DNA of 48,563 nucleotides from Candidatus Saccharimonadota bacterium (GTDB lineage: Bacteria > Patescibacteriota > Saccharimonadia > Saccharimonadales > Saccharimonadaceae). Below are positions 11,820 through 19,327 of the stretch, piece by piece. The notes beneath the pieces were generated by a model that worked only from the letters and a program-made list of their open reading frames with translations, was not told the origin of the DNA and searched no databases. The position numbers and the translations under genes are program-made. Location of the stretch: contig JAPUDS010000026.1 in the NCBI GenBank assembly GCA_027492975.1, positions 1 to 48,563 of the forward strand. The letters are read 5' to 3'. Position 1 is the first letter of the stretch; each line of letters starts with the position of its first letter.

Positions 11820-14800
11820 TTAGTCCTGGGAATCCTCGTTCGTATGCGTGAGGTTACCTCTAAGATCAATAAATATTTCATCAGCTGAAGTCTCGGGCGT
11901 AGCGGTATCTGCGTCAAGTTCTCCGCTAGCAGCAGAACGAATACGAAGCGTGTCATGAGGTACATCGGATGCCTTTATGGTGTCGTCGTTCATTGCCTGC
12001 TGTAAGACACTTTCAGTCGCATACATATCATCCACGGTAGCTTTTGGCTGTTCGTCCGATGCGTGCGTCTGCGTCTGGACGTTCTCACCCAACCCTTTTG
12101 CCTGCAAAGCCTGTAGATCAGTAGCTGCGGATGTTTTTACTGGAGTTGGTGGGATTTTTGTGGCATGCGCCTGCGCAACCGGAGTATCCGCAACCACTTG
12201 CTTGATCGGGGTTTTACTATCAGTTTCCGTAGGTTTGGGTGAGATGATTTGAGCCGGAGACGACTGTGTAGCGGGGGGAGTGGATGTTTGTGTCTGCGGC
12301 TTTGCTTGACCCTGTTTACGCTTAGCAAGCCACTCATCTAAGAATGACGAGCCTGTAGCCCCGGTCGTAGCTCCACCGCCTCCAGATCCAACACTAGTTC
12401 CGCTATCGTGCGAAGCACCTAGTCGAGACTCAAACTCTTTCTTTTTCGCGTCCCTAGCCTCATCTCCGGCCCTCAGGCGCTTAAATATCTCTCGTTCGAC
12501 CTCCGACCGCGATTTGCCGTATTTCGCGGCAGAGAGGCGCTTGAGCGCTCCTGCAAGCTGCGGGTTTGGATGCCCAAGTGGCGGCGGAAACAGCATACTA
12601 AACGGATTTGAAGGAACACCATTGATCTGCGCCACCACAACCCCTTCATAGTTTGGTAGTTTTGTCAGATCCTCAGCGTCAAAAACGGGCATAAACTTTT
12701 TTGCCATCAGTTCAGCATCTGTTGTGCCTATACGCCCAGAAATAATAGTACCGACGTTACCGATGATCGCTTCTCGAATCTTATCAGTTAGCTGACTCAC
12801 AAACTGGTTAGCTAGTATGAGGTTTAGCCGATACTTACGAGCTTCAGACAGGATGGACTCAAAGCTATCCGTCGCAAAGTTCTGGAACTCATCAACATAA
12901 AGTGCAAAGTCCTCTCGCTGGGCCTCTGGGATATCCGCCCGCCCCATGGCAGCAGCCTGAAACTTCATGACAAAAATCATCCCAAGAAGCTGCGAGTTCA
13001 GCTCTCCCGTTTTCCCTTTCGACAGATTGACTAGAAGAATTTTTTTGTTGTCCATGATATCGCGCAGATTAAATCCGGATTTTGTCTGACCAATGATATT
13101 TCGCATCATTTCGTTTGAAAGAAACGCTCCGAACTTAGAAACAAACCACCCGAGCACTTCAGACTTGTGATAGTCGCTTGTCTGAGCCATTTCTTTGTTC
13201 CAGAAGTCGAGAACCGTCTGATCGGTAACATATTTCAGTTTCTCTTTCGCAAATGCATCATCGTTAAAAACTTGAGGAATATCGATAAAACTTGAACCAT
13301 TTGGATCGCTCATGATAGTCAGAGCCGCGTTCCTAAACCAGTGCTCGTACCGTGGACCGATAATACCTGTATGTCCCGGGTCATATAGGCGATACAGCAT
13401 AGCAATCGCTTCCTGTACCAGAAAATCACGCTGATCTGGTGTATCAAATTCAAACAAGTTGAGTCCGACAGGGTTTGTCATTTCACCTGGGTTGAAGTAG
13501 ATAACATCCTCGACTCGCTCTTTTGGCACCATCCCAAGAAGAGCTTCAGCGGAATCACCATGCGGATCTATGAAAGCAAAGCCTTTCCCATCAAGCATAT
13601 CTTGCAGCGCAAGATTTTCGAGAAGTTTAGACTTACCTGTACCAGTCTGACCTATGATATACGTATGCCTCCGACGATCATTCGTCCCGAGACGAATCTC
13701 TTTCTTAACTCCTCGGTACACGTTATAACCCAGCAAGAAGCCCTCTGTTAATAGTTCCCGTGGTCCGTCCACCTGCTTTGATGCTTGACGCTTGAGCTGT
13801 GACGTGGGGATATTCTTCTGATCCGGTAAGTGAAAAATCGTTGCAAGTTCTACACTATTTAATATTGTTCTGTTGGTTTGCTGAGGAAAGAACCGAAATA
13901 TAAACGCCGTCACAAACTGCTCGACATTCTTCGTTACGGCGAACTTAAATCCATTACTAGACGGTGAATCAAACAGCGCAAACGCCGCCACAACATTCTT
14001 CATTATCACCTGTGATCGTGCTGCTGTTGTAGATGAAGCAACAACCCTCACAAGGGTCTCATAGCCCGGATGGGCCGTTTTTTGTTCGATAGCTTCGATC
14101 TCTTTTTGTTCTATCGCTGTAAGTTGTACATCAACTTCTCGATCCTTCTTCTCATCAGCGCTTGGAGCTTTCCATAGCGCCTCAAGCATATCCCGAGCAA
14201 ACCTCCCGCCGTTAACAGTTGTTTTCCTCCCGAGAGCTCTGTCGCGTTTTATCTTTTCGGCCGTCTTTTTTGATAAGTGCGTCCAGCCATCTTGCGCCGG
14301 CCGTAGCAAAATCTGGATCCCTACACCGTCATCTTTCGTCGCAGCTGCTAAGGCATTCAAGATAGCTCGCATCGCATCGCGCTTAGACTCTTCGTATGTC
14401 GCTATGGGGTGTACAAATGATTTCTTGAGAGTGAACTCACCGCCAATCGTTCCACTAATCTTGCCCACTTTACTAAAGATATTCGGATCTTCCACCTCTT
14501 CGAGTCGGGCGGATGGATACGCCGCTGCAACCGCCTGCTGAACGACATCAAGAAGCACGATCGGCACCGCAACATAGTAGTCGATGAGCCCGTTTGCGGC
14601 GATTATCTCGAAAGCTACGTGTCGTTGTCCGTATACTCGACTCTTGAAGCCCTTTGTTGCCGTTGAAGCTATGATGTTATACAACACCTGGGCTTGAGAG
14701 ATAGTTTCCTCGGTCACATCTCTCTCATCACGCCCGCCCCCTTCGATATCATCACTCGTCGGGGGAAGATGAATCTTAAGTGGCACCATCTTAAGACCTC

Positions 14801-14915
14801 GTTCATAGTTTTTTGCTTCACGAAGTACTTTTCTATACTGCCAATAAAAAAAACCAACAACACCCCCTGCTAGAAGGATTACTGCCACAAAGCCGATTAT
14901 AGAACTAGGCGTCAT
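11820..14915 (-). CDS. VirD4/TraD/HerA-like membrane ATPase
   Basis: 1031 residues. A single N-terminal TM (GFVAVILLAGGVVGFFYW) is followed by a soluble region of about 380 residues. The P-loop ATPase core has Walker A GQTGTGKS near residue 421, FAFIDPHGDS just after it, and Walker B FALYVDEFQNF near residue 670. The last ~220 residues are Pro/Thr/Gln-rich and probably disordered. This arrangement is typical of TraG/TraD/VirD4 and HerA-like hexameric motors that move DNA or protein across membranes. No relaxase, VirB4 pilus genes or other conjugation genes lie nearby, so conjugation is not implied. It is preceded, 10 nt upstream, by a small partner gene, and the two form an operon. Confidence 0.85.
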   Translation of the reverse strand: MTPSSIIGFVAVILLAGGVVGFFYWQYRKVLREAKNYERGLKMVPLKIHLPPTSDDIEGGGRDERDVTEETISQAQVLYNIIASTATKGFKSRVYGQRHVAFEIIAANGLIDYYVAVPIVLLDVVQQAVAAAYPSARLEEVEDPNIFSKVGKISGTIGGEFTLKKSFVHPIATYEESKRDAMRAILNALAAATKDDGVGIQILLRPAQDGWTHLSKKTAEKIKRDRALGRKTTVNGGRFARDMLEALWKAPSADEKKDREVDVQLTAIEQKEIEAIEQKTAHPGYETLVRVVASSTTAARSQVIMKNVVAAFALFDSPSSNGFKFAVTKNVEQFVTAFIFRFFPQQTNRTILNSVELATIFHLPDQKNIPTSQLKRQASKQVDGPRELLTEGFLLGYNVYRGVKKEIRLGTNDRRRHTYIIGQTGTGKSKLLENLALQDMLDGKGFAFIDPHGDSAEALLGMVPKERVEDVIYFNPGEMTNPVGLNLFEFDTPDQRDFLVQEAIAMLYRLYDPGHTGIIGPRYEHWFRNAALTIMSDPNGSSFIDIPQVFNDDAFAKEKLKYVTDQTVLDFWNKEMAQTSDYHKSEVLGWFVSKFGAFLSNEMMRNIIGQTKSGFNLRDIMDNKKILLVNLSKGKTGELNSQLLGMIFVMKFQAAAMGRADIPEAQREDFALYVDEFQNFATDSFESILSEARKYRLNLILANQFVSQLTDKIREAIIGNVGTIISGRIGTTDAELMAKKFMPVFDAEDLTKLPNYEGVVVAQINGVPSNPFSMLFPPPLGHPNPQLAGALKRLSAAKYGKSRSEVEREIFKRLRAGDEARDAKKKEFESRLGASHDSGTSVGSGGGGATTGATGSSFLDEWLAKRKQGQAKPQTQTSTPPATQSSPAQIISPKPTETDSKTPIKQVVADTPVAQAHATKIPPTPVKTSAATDLQALQAKGLGENVQTQTHASDEQPKATVDDMYATESVLQQAMNDDTIKASDVPHDTLRIRSAASGELDADTATPETSADEIFIDLRGNLTHTNEDSQD

Positions 14916-14925
14916 ACAGGAAGCC

Positions 14926-15366
14926 CTACTCCTCTTTCGGTAATGAAATCACCTTACCGTACCGCTTTTTAAGGTAGTCGGCCTGAAGCTTACCCACCGC
15001 CACATCCTGGGCATGAGGGTCGTTACGCGTCTCAGCAACAACTTGCTTCGCCTTCTCCACCCATTCTCTCTCGATCAAATCATCATCCGATGCAACAGCG
15101 GGACTCACATCATCCTGTTGTACGGGATCGGAACTTGTAGTCTGAGCTGGACCAACCGTCGGCAAAGGAGGTGGTGTCACTGGTTGCACCATCACGGGGT
15201 CACCTTTCGGCCCATCCGTTATAGCCTCCCGGGTCTCCTTCCCCTGTTCAAGCGGCGCAACAGCTTCCGGAGTTGGCACTGTAAACATCTCACCACTCCG
15301 AACCGCGGACTGCCCCGAAGGAGCAGCCTCTGGGCTAAATTGTGGCTTGGGTAGCTGAGGTTCCAT
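14926..15366 (-). CDS. Hypothetical Pro-rich protein, partner of the VirD4-like ATPase
   Basis: 146 residues, with no family I can name. About 95 N-terminal residues are Pro/Gln/Val-rich and probably unstructured. The C-terminal ~50 residues are predicted helical (EREWVEKAKQVVAETRN, then VGKLQADYLKKRYGKVI) and look like the conserved part. There is no signal peptide or TM segment. A TATAAT box (15374-15379) lies exactly 7 nt before ATG 15366, so the mRNA is probably leaderless and this promoter probably serves the ATPase gene as well. Confidence 0.7.
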   Translation of the reverse strand: MEPQLPKPQFSPEAAPSGQSAVRSGEMFTVPTPEAVAPLEQGKETREAITDGPKGDPVMVQPVTPPPLPTVGPAQTTSSDPVQQDDVSPAVASDDDLIEREWVEKAKQVVAETRNDPHAQDVAVGKLQADYLKKRYGKVISLPKEE

Positions 15367-15409
15367 CGATAAAATTATAGCACAAGTGATTTACTAATTA
15401 CTCGTTCAT

Positions 15410-15808
15410 TTACCGTCGTTTGACGATGTAGAAAGTAACGATCGCAATAAATATAACAACAAGAGCAACATCAGCAACTCGAAGCTGTGAATACGCGTGC
15501 ATAGCGAGAAACGTCACTGGTGCAAAAGCAATCACACTTGCAATGTAGTAAGCCTTCCGTATACCCATGCGCTGCGGCGTTGACACCTTTGAATCTTTGC
15601 GGAGTTCTACTAATTTTCGCATCCAATACAAACCAAATCTTAGGAGAATAAACACAACGGTCAAGCACCCAAGATACAGCAGGATAAAAACACCCAGAAC
15701 CCCTCCTGGACCGATCGTTGCAGGATCAGTAAATTGAAATATCAAATACAACAAACCCGCTATGGCAAACGGAGAAACGAAAAGCAAGATTCTTAGACTA
15801 CGCTTCAT
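15410..15808 (-). CDS. Small multi-pass membrane protein
   Basis: 132 residues with four hydrophobic segments: ILLFVSPFAIAGLLYLIF, VLGVFILLYLGCLTVVFILL, IASVIAFAPVTFLAMHA and VALVVIFIAIVTFYIV. A basic loop (MRKLVELRKDSKVSTPQRMG) separates TM2 and TM3. The C-terminus ends VKRR. Family and function are not recognised. I prefer ATG 15808 over the ATG at 15817, because a GATAAT -10 box lies only 2 nt upstream of the latter. It ends 43 nt before the next leaderless promoter, so it is probably a separate unit. Confidence 0.7.
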   Translation of the reverse strand: MKRSLRILLFVSPFAIAGLLYLIFQFTDPATIGPGGVLGVFILLYLGCLTVVFILLRFGLYWMRKLVELRKDSKVSTPQRMGIRKAYYIASVIAFAPVTFLAMHAYSQLRVADVALVVIFIAIVTFYIVKRR

Positions 15809-15844
15809 ATCTATCATTGATTATCCCATAAGCACCATTGAAAT

Positions 15845-15867
15845 AAAAAGAGCCTGTGAGCAACAGG
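15845..15867 (-). terminator. Terminator of the ~330-nt RNA
   Basis: In the transcript, cctgt-tgctc-acagg is followed by ctcttttta. The stem is short (5 bp) but G+C-rich, and the U-run is good. It ends the unidentified RNA 28 nt before the 5' end of the next gene downstream. Confidence 0.6.
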
Positions 15868-16177
15868 TGTAAACGATGACACACGGCGACAACCGCCGCT
15901 GTAATTGAATATGGGGCGCGTGCCGTGTAAAGTCACCTGCCTGTCGCTCCAGGCGACTGACTGCTTCCTTCTAAAGAAGGGAGCATGGTGTCACTATCGG
16001 TTTTGTGACGCTTAGAGAAGTTGTCACCAAGTTCGATAGTGTTAGGCAACTTACAGTGTAATGAAGATTGTATAGTTGCCAGTTCACTATCGAAGCCGAT
16101 AGGTTAGTCAGATTCTAGATAAGGTGCGAAGCCTTCACGTTACGAAAATTTATTATTTTTGTTTTAGCAAAAGCTTA
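15845..16177 (-). ncRNA. Structured non-coding RNA of unknown family (~330 nt)
   Basis: There is no ORF here on either strand, but the segment is bounded by a strong promoter (TTGCTT-17 nt-TATAAA, 16184-16212) and a terminator hairpin with a T-tract (15845-15867). The predicted transcript is about 330 nt and rich in perfect short helices: ctatcg-gctt-cgatag; ggcaact...agttgcc; ctatcg...cgatag enclosing ggtgac...gtcac; gtcgc-ctgga-gcgac; and acacggc...gccgtgt. The motif actatcg/cgatag recurs, so alternative foldings are possible. It is not tmRNA or RNase P (both are elsewhere in this window), and I could not match the SRP hairpin. It lies between ydcF and a membrane-protein gene. The family is unknown to me. 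Confidence 0.6.
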
Positions 16178-16183
16178 CCCTCT

Positions 16184-16212
16184 TTTATAGCACAAGCATC
16201 ATGATTAAGCAA
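16184..16212 (-). promoter_or_regulatory. Promoter of the ~330-nt RNA
   Basis: On the minus strand, -35 TTGCTT (16207-16212), a 17-nt spacer and -10 TATAAA (16184-16189). The predicted start is near 16177. No coding frame follows, which supports an RNA gene. Confidence 0.7.
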
Positions 16213-16318
16213 TCCTTTTCTTGTACATTATCGTTGTAATTATAGCTTTTTGTATTTCATTTATATGATTTCATATCTGTTATTTTATATATAGTTGTTG
16301 TTATAACAATGTTGTAAA

Positions 16319-16984
16319 TTATTGCATTCTGTGTTTGATATATCCAGCAGCTACGAGCCGTTCCCAGGCATCTTGAGCCTCATCCGGAACCGCCTGCTTG
16401 GTTTGTAGACCATGCTCTGGGTATGTAAGAATGCGCTCAAAATCACCGACCATGATATTGATGAGTGTGTCATATGACTGTCGAGAATCCGGATAATTGC
16501 CAAACTCAATGCGCGGTGACGTCACAAAAAACCGAGCCTCTTTGTCCGGCCACTGCGCCTCAAACGTTGCCCGAGCACGGCGCTCCATGTACGGCTTCGT
16601 GACTATTTGTATGGTCGCGGGAACTTCGTTACCATTTCTAACAAGTAGTTCATACGACAATACCGCGTTCTGGCCAGTATTTTGTGCACTGGTTTCAAGC
16701 AACATGTGTCGCGCCCTCCCGCCGGTTTTTACAAAGATATCACGAAAGTGCTCCGCCTCACTTTCATTCCATGTGGTACGGAGCAGATCGTCGGCATGCG
16801 CCGCCCCGCCCGTAAAAAGAACTGTATCATAATCATATTTCCGTGATAGCTCGGCAGCGTATACCGCCACCCGTTCATCGATACTACCAAGCACTAGCAG
16901 CAAGCCGGCAGAAACAACCGGCTCATGCAGCAGCATATAGTCCCATACAATTTTCGCATCCATGGCGACCTGGTCATTCGTCAT
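16319..16984 (-). CDS. ydcF: YdcF-family protein (DUF218)
   Basis: 221 residues from ATG 16984. DUF218 features include the N-terminal strand LLLVLGSIDERVAVYAAELS, LFTGG, ETSAQNTGQNAVLS (a SxxTxENA-like motif), QIVTKPYMERRARATF and a C-terminal helical part ending EAQDAWERLVAAGYI. E. coli YdcF binds S-adenosylmethionine in vitro, but the reaction of the family is not firmly known. No signal peptide is seen, so it resembles cytoplasmic YdcF rather than the membrane-anchored SanA branch. The chosen start has TAAAAT (16992-16997) exactly 7 nt upstream, which fits a leaderless mRNA; upstream in-frame starts reach 17062 and cannot be excluded. The sRNA promoter at 17089 diverges from it. Confidence 0.8.
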   Translation of the reverse strand: MTNDQVAMDAKIVWDYMLLHEPVVSAGLLLVLGSIDERVAVYAAELSRKYDYDTVLFTGGAAHADDLLRTTWNESEAEHFRDIFVKTGGRARHMLLETSAQNTGQNAVLSYELLVRNGNEVPATIQIVTKPYMERRARATFEAQWPDKEARFFVTSPRIEFGNYPDSRQSYDTLINIMVGDFERILTYPEHGLQTKQAVPDEAQDAWERLVAAGYIKHRMQ

Positions 16985-17088
16985 AACAAGTATTTTATCA
17001 CTCACTAGCGTGCGCCTCATGAGAGAAACGCTATATATGTAGACTTTTCTCGACTTATCCACAGTTTTTTAATATGTAAAAATTACCA

Positions 17089-17117
17089 TTGACACTAGCA
17101 CTTTAAGTCATTATTAT
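17089..17117 (+). promoter_or_regulatory. Consensus promoter of a small RNA
   Basis: A consensus -35 TTGACA (17089-17094), a 17-nt spacer and -10 TATTAT (17112-17117). The predicted start is about 17124. This is among the best promoters in the window and no real protein gene follows it. Confidence 0.8.
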
Positions 17118-17123
17118 AGAGGT

Positions 17124-17219
17124 AGCTCTTGAATAAAAAACTTGTGCAAGAGCCAAAAATCAAAACAGATCCGAAATAAAAGAAACGACCGTACCTCGCA
17201 GGCGGTCGTTTCGTTTTTC
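17124..17219 (+). ncRNA. Small RNA of about 96 nt, unknown family
   Basis: Downstream of the consensus promoter is a short transcript with a 5' hairpin (gctcttg at 17125-17131 pairing with caagagc at 17147-17153). An A-rich unpaired linker of about 28 nt follows, then a 10-bp terminator hairpin (gaaacgaccg/cggtcgtttc) and a T-run. The organisation of 5' stem, A-rich single strand and terminator resembles bacterial regulatory RNAs. A 16-codon frame starting at TTG 17129 exists but would begin only about 5 nt into the transcript, so I prefer RNA. It converges with tmRNA and shares the terminator region with it. Confidence 0.6.
17182..17218 (+). terminator. Bidirectional terminator between sRNA and tmRNA
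   Basis: Stem gaaacgaccg (17182-17191) with cggtcgtttc (17203-17212), followed by gttttt on the plus strand and, on the minus strand, by cttttattt. It can end the plus-strand sRNA and back up tmRNA termination from the other side. Confidence 0.85.
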
Positions 17220-17259
17220 TGTAGTAAATCCTGGTAGCACAGTCAGAATAAACGACAAT

Positions 17260-17280
17260 ACCCGACCATCCAGGTCGGGT
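17260..17280 (-). terminator. Hairpin directly after tmRNA
   Basis: The inverted repeat acccgacc-atcca-ggtcgggt lies 8 nt beyond the tmRNA CCA end. There is only a weak T-rich tail on the minus strand. It probably acts as terminator or 3' processing signal together with the stronger hairpin at 17182-17212. Confidence 0.65.
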
Positions 17281-17288
17281 ACTTTCGT

Positions 17289-17680
17289 TGGTGGAGCTGC
17301 CGGGTATCGCACCCGGGTCCGGCTGGTAACCTATCATCCATCTACAAGCATAGTTTGTTTCGAGAATACGTTAGCTGCTGAAGGAACAAACAAAGACACA
17401 GCTTCCGGTCCATGAATAAATGTCGCAACTACACTCCACGGCTATGTAGCTACCAAGTCATATAAATATAACACCTCTTCGCGGTATATGACGTCGGCGG
17501 AAAGATGGCTAACCTAAATTAGGCAGCAAGCGCAAAAGCGGTTTGCTTGGGAGCAAAAAGCTCCGCCACAAAGGCTTTTACTGATGCAAATGGTTTTGCA
17601 GTTAAAATACTGATTACGTCAGTGGTCGACTTGCCAGATGATCTGTTAAAGTCCAGTCGTCGAAAGCGTATTTCAGCCCC
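17289..17680 (-). ncRNA. ssrA: Transfer-messenger RNA (tmRNA)
   Basis: A one-piece tmRNA of 392 nt that rescues stalled ribosomes and tags nascent chains for proteolysis. The 5' end GGGGCTG pairs with 3' CAGCTCC, followed by an encoded ACCA. The T-arm is CCGGG-TGCGATA-CCCGG. The 5' flank contains the typical CGACGACTGG block. The tag frame runs from resume codon GCA (17597-17599) to TAA (17519-17521): 26 residues beginning AKPFAS and ending AFALAA, the usual hydrophobic protease-recognition end. The tag is long compared with the common 8-15 residues. A TATACT -10 box lies about 12 nt upstream of the 5' end (about 17693-17698), divergent from comM. Confidence 0.95.
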
Positions 17681-17736
17681 CTACCAATGATTAGTATAGC
17701 ATAAAACAGAGATAAGCACTATACTTAAGGAGTAAT

Positions 17737-19242
17737 ATGACTTCGAAAGTACTATCCGCAACAGCGCTCGGCTTTGATGGACATATCATAGATATCGAAT
17801 GCGATGCAAAACAGGGATTGCCTGGTATTGCTATAGTCGGACTGGGAAATAAATCGATAGACGAGGCGAAAGAACGAATTCGCTCTGCTATTACGAACTC
17901 GCATTTTGATTTCCCGACTAGTAAGATAACCATAAATCTCGCACCGGCAGATCTTCCGAAGGACGGATCGCATTTTGACGTCCCGATGGCGGTTGCGATA
18001 CTCGTCGTCAGTGGGCAACTTAAGCAAGCCTCAACTGATGGCATTGCTTTTGCGGGCGAGCTTAGTCTAACAGGTAAGCTACGTCCTGTACGCGGTATCA
18101 TAAATATTGTTGAAACAGCTCGCAAAAATGGCGTTACTAGCGTTGTTGTCCCAAGTGCGAACGCAGCCCAGGCTTCTTTAGTAAAAGACGTCACCGTTAT
18201 CGGTGCAAAAACACTTGCCGATATATACCTACATCTCACGGGTGAGAAGCCTATCTCCCCCTCTCTTCGACCAGAAAAGTCAGCCACCGCTCACTACACG
18301 ACGGACCTAGGGGATATTCATGGCCAAGAACAGGCAAAACGGGCTCTTGTGATCGCAGCCGCAGGCGGTCACAATATCCTTTTTGACGGCCCGCCCGGAG
18401 CCGGAAAGACCATGCTCGCCAGGGCACTTGTTTCTATCTTACCTTTTCCGACATATGAAGAACAGATCGCTATCACAAAACTTCACAGTCTCGTCGGAGA
18501 AACAACCGAAGATATAGTAACAGAACTGCCTTTTCGCTCACCCCACCATACCGCAAGTCAGATTTCCCTCATAGGCGGAGGCGCAAAACCACTTCCTGGA
18601 GAGGTAAGTTTGGCGCACTGCGGTGTCCTTTTTCTAGATGAACTGCCGGAATACACGAGAAGCTCACTCGAAGCGCTTCGTCAGCCACTCGAAGATCGAG
18701 AAGTGAATGTCGCACGGGCAGCAGGAAGAGTAAAATATCCAGCAAAATTCATGCTCGTTGCTACCAGAAACCCCTGCCCTTGTGGTTACTATGGGGATCC
18801 GGACCATAGCTGCAGCTGTTCATTAAACCAAATTGTCGGCTATGAGAAACGAATCTCCGGTCCACTTCTCGATAGAATAGACATGCTCGTACCCGTTGCC
18901 CGAGTTAATGAAAAGCAATTGCTGGTCCATTCTCCGTCAGCGGAAAGCCCCGCCATACGCGAGCGCGTCACGAAGGCGAGAAGCCTACAGTACAAGCGAA
19001 ATAAAAACCGTACGAATGCCGAGCTCTCGAGTAAGAACATCGCGGCACTGACACGCCTAAGCAAGGAAGCAACCGATTTACTCAACGCAGCCGCAGATCG
19101 TATGAAGCTTTCGGCGCGAAGCTATTTTAAGGCTATAAAAGTGGCGAGAACGATTGCTGATCTTGATGATAGTGAAGATATTTTAGTCCCCCATATGGCA
19201 GAAGCACTGCAATACCGACAAAAAGAAGCTAAATTACACTAG
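17737..19242 (+). CDS. comM: YifB/ComM family Mg-chelatase-like AAA+ ATPase
   Basis: 501 residues. There is an N-terminal ChlI-like domain (GFDGHIIDIECDAKQGLPGIAIVGL) and a AAA+ core with Walker A GPPGAGKT near residues 217-224, Walker B VLFLDELPEY and the conserved LRQPLEDREV and RNPCPCGYYGD blocks. A small Cys cluster CPCGYYGDPDHSCSCS follows, then the C-terminal lid with SARSYFKAIKVARTIADL. ComM is a hexameric branch-migration helicase that helps integrate transformed DNA in naturally competent bacteria. A role in competence here is plausible, given the type IV pilus locus. ATG 17737 has AAGGAG six nucleotides upstream, and a TATACT box lies just before that. Confidence 0.93.
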   Translation: MTSKVLSATALGFDGHIIDIECDAKQGLPGIAIVGLGNKSIDEAKERIRSAITNSHFDFPTSKITINLAPADLPKDGSHFDVPMAVAILVVSGQLKQASTDGIAFAGELSLTGKLRPVRGIINIVETARKNGVTSVVVPSANAAQASLVKDVTVIGAKTLADIYLHLTGEKPISPSLRPEKSATAHYTTDLGDIHGQEQAKRALVIAAAGGHNILFDGPPGAGKTMLARALVSILPFPTYEEQIAITKLHSLVGETTEDIVTELPFRSPHHTASQISLIGGGAKPLPGEVSLAHCGVLFLDELPEYTRSSLEALRQPLEDREVNVARAAGRVKYPAKFMLVATRNPCPCGYYGDPDHSCSCSLNQIVGYEKRISGPLLDRIDMLVPVARVNEKQLLVHSPSAESPAIRERVTKARSLQYKRNKNRTNAELSSKNIAALTRLSKEATDLLNAAADRMKLSARSYFKAIKVARTIADLDDSEDILVPHMAEALQYRQKEAKLH

Positions 19243-19247
19243 ATTCA

Positions 19248-19276
19248 TTGCCTTTTAGAGATGTTTCTGCTAAAAT
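19248..19276 (+). promoter_or_regulatory. Promoter of the infC-rpmI-rplT operon
   Basis: -35 TTGCCT (19248-19253), 17-nt spacer, -10 TAAAAT (19271-19276), starting just after the comM stop. The predicted start near 19283 gives a leader of about 45 nt before infC. That is too short for a B. subtilis-type L20-binding leader. Confidence 0.7.
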
Positions 19277-19327
19277 ACCTCAGTAAATTAAACATGTTCA
19301 ACGTTTTACAAGGAGCAGAGTAAGGTT

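Noticed and set aside
15845-16177. SRP RNA, because of a ggaagcag block
   Set aside because: The opposite strand of the hairpin does not match the conserved GUCAGG side and the GGAA tetraloop is absent; the RNA is also about three times too long for a bacterial 4.5S-type RNA.
17095-17337. An 80-codon minus-strand ORF
   Set aside because: It overlaps the tmRNA 3' end, two terminators and the sRNA; the peptide is not protein-like.
17691-18287. A 198-codon minus-strand ORF opposite comM
   Set aside because: It is antisense to conserved ComM motifs and has Ser/Pro-rich shadow composition.
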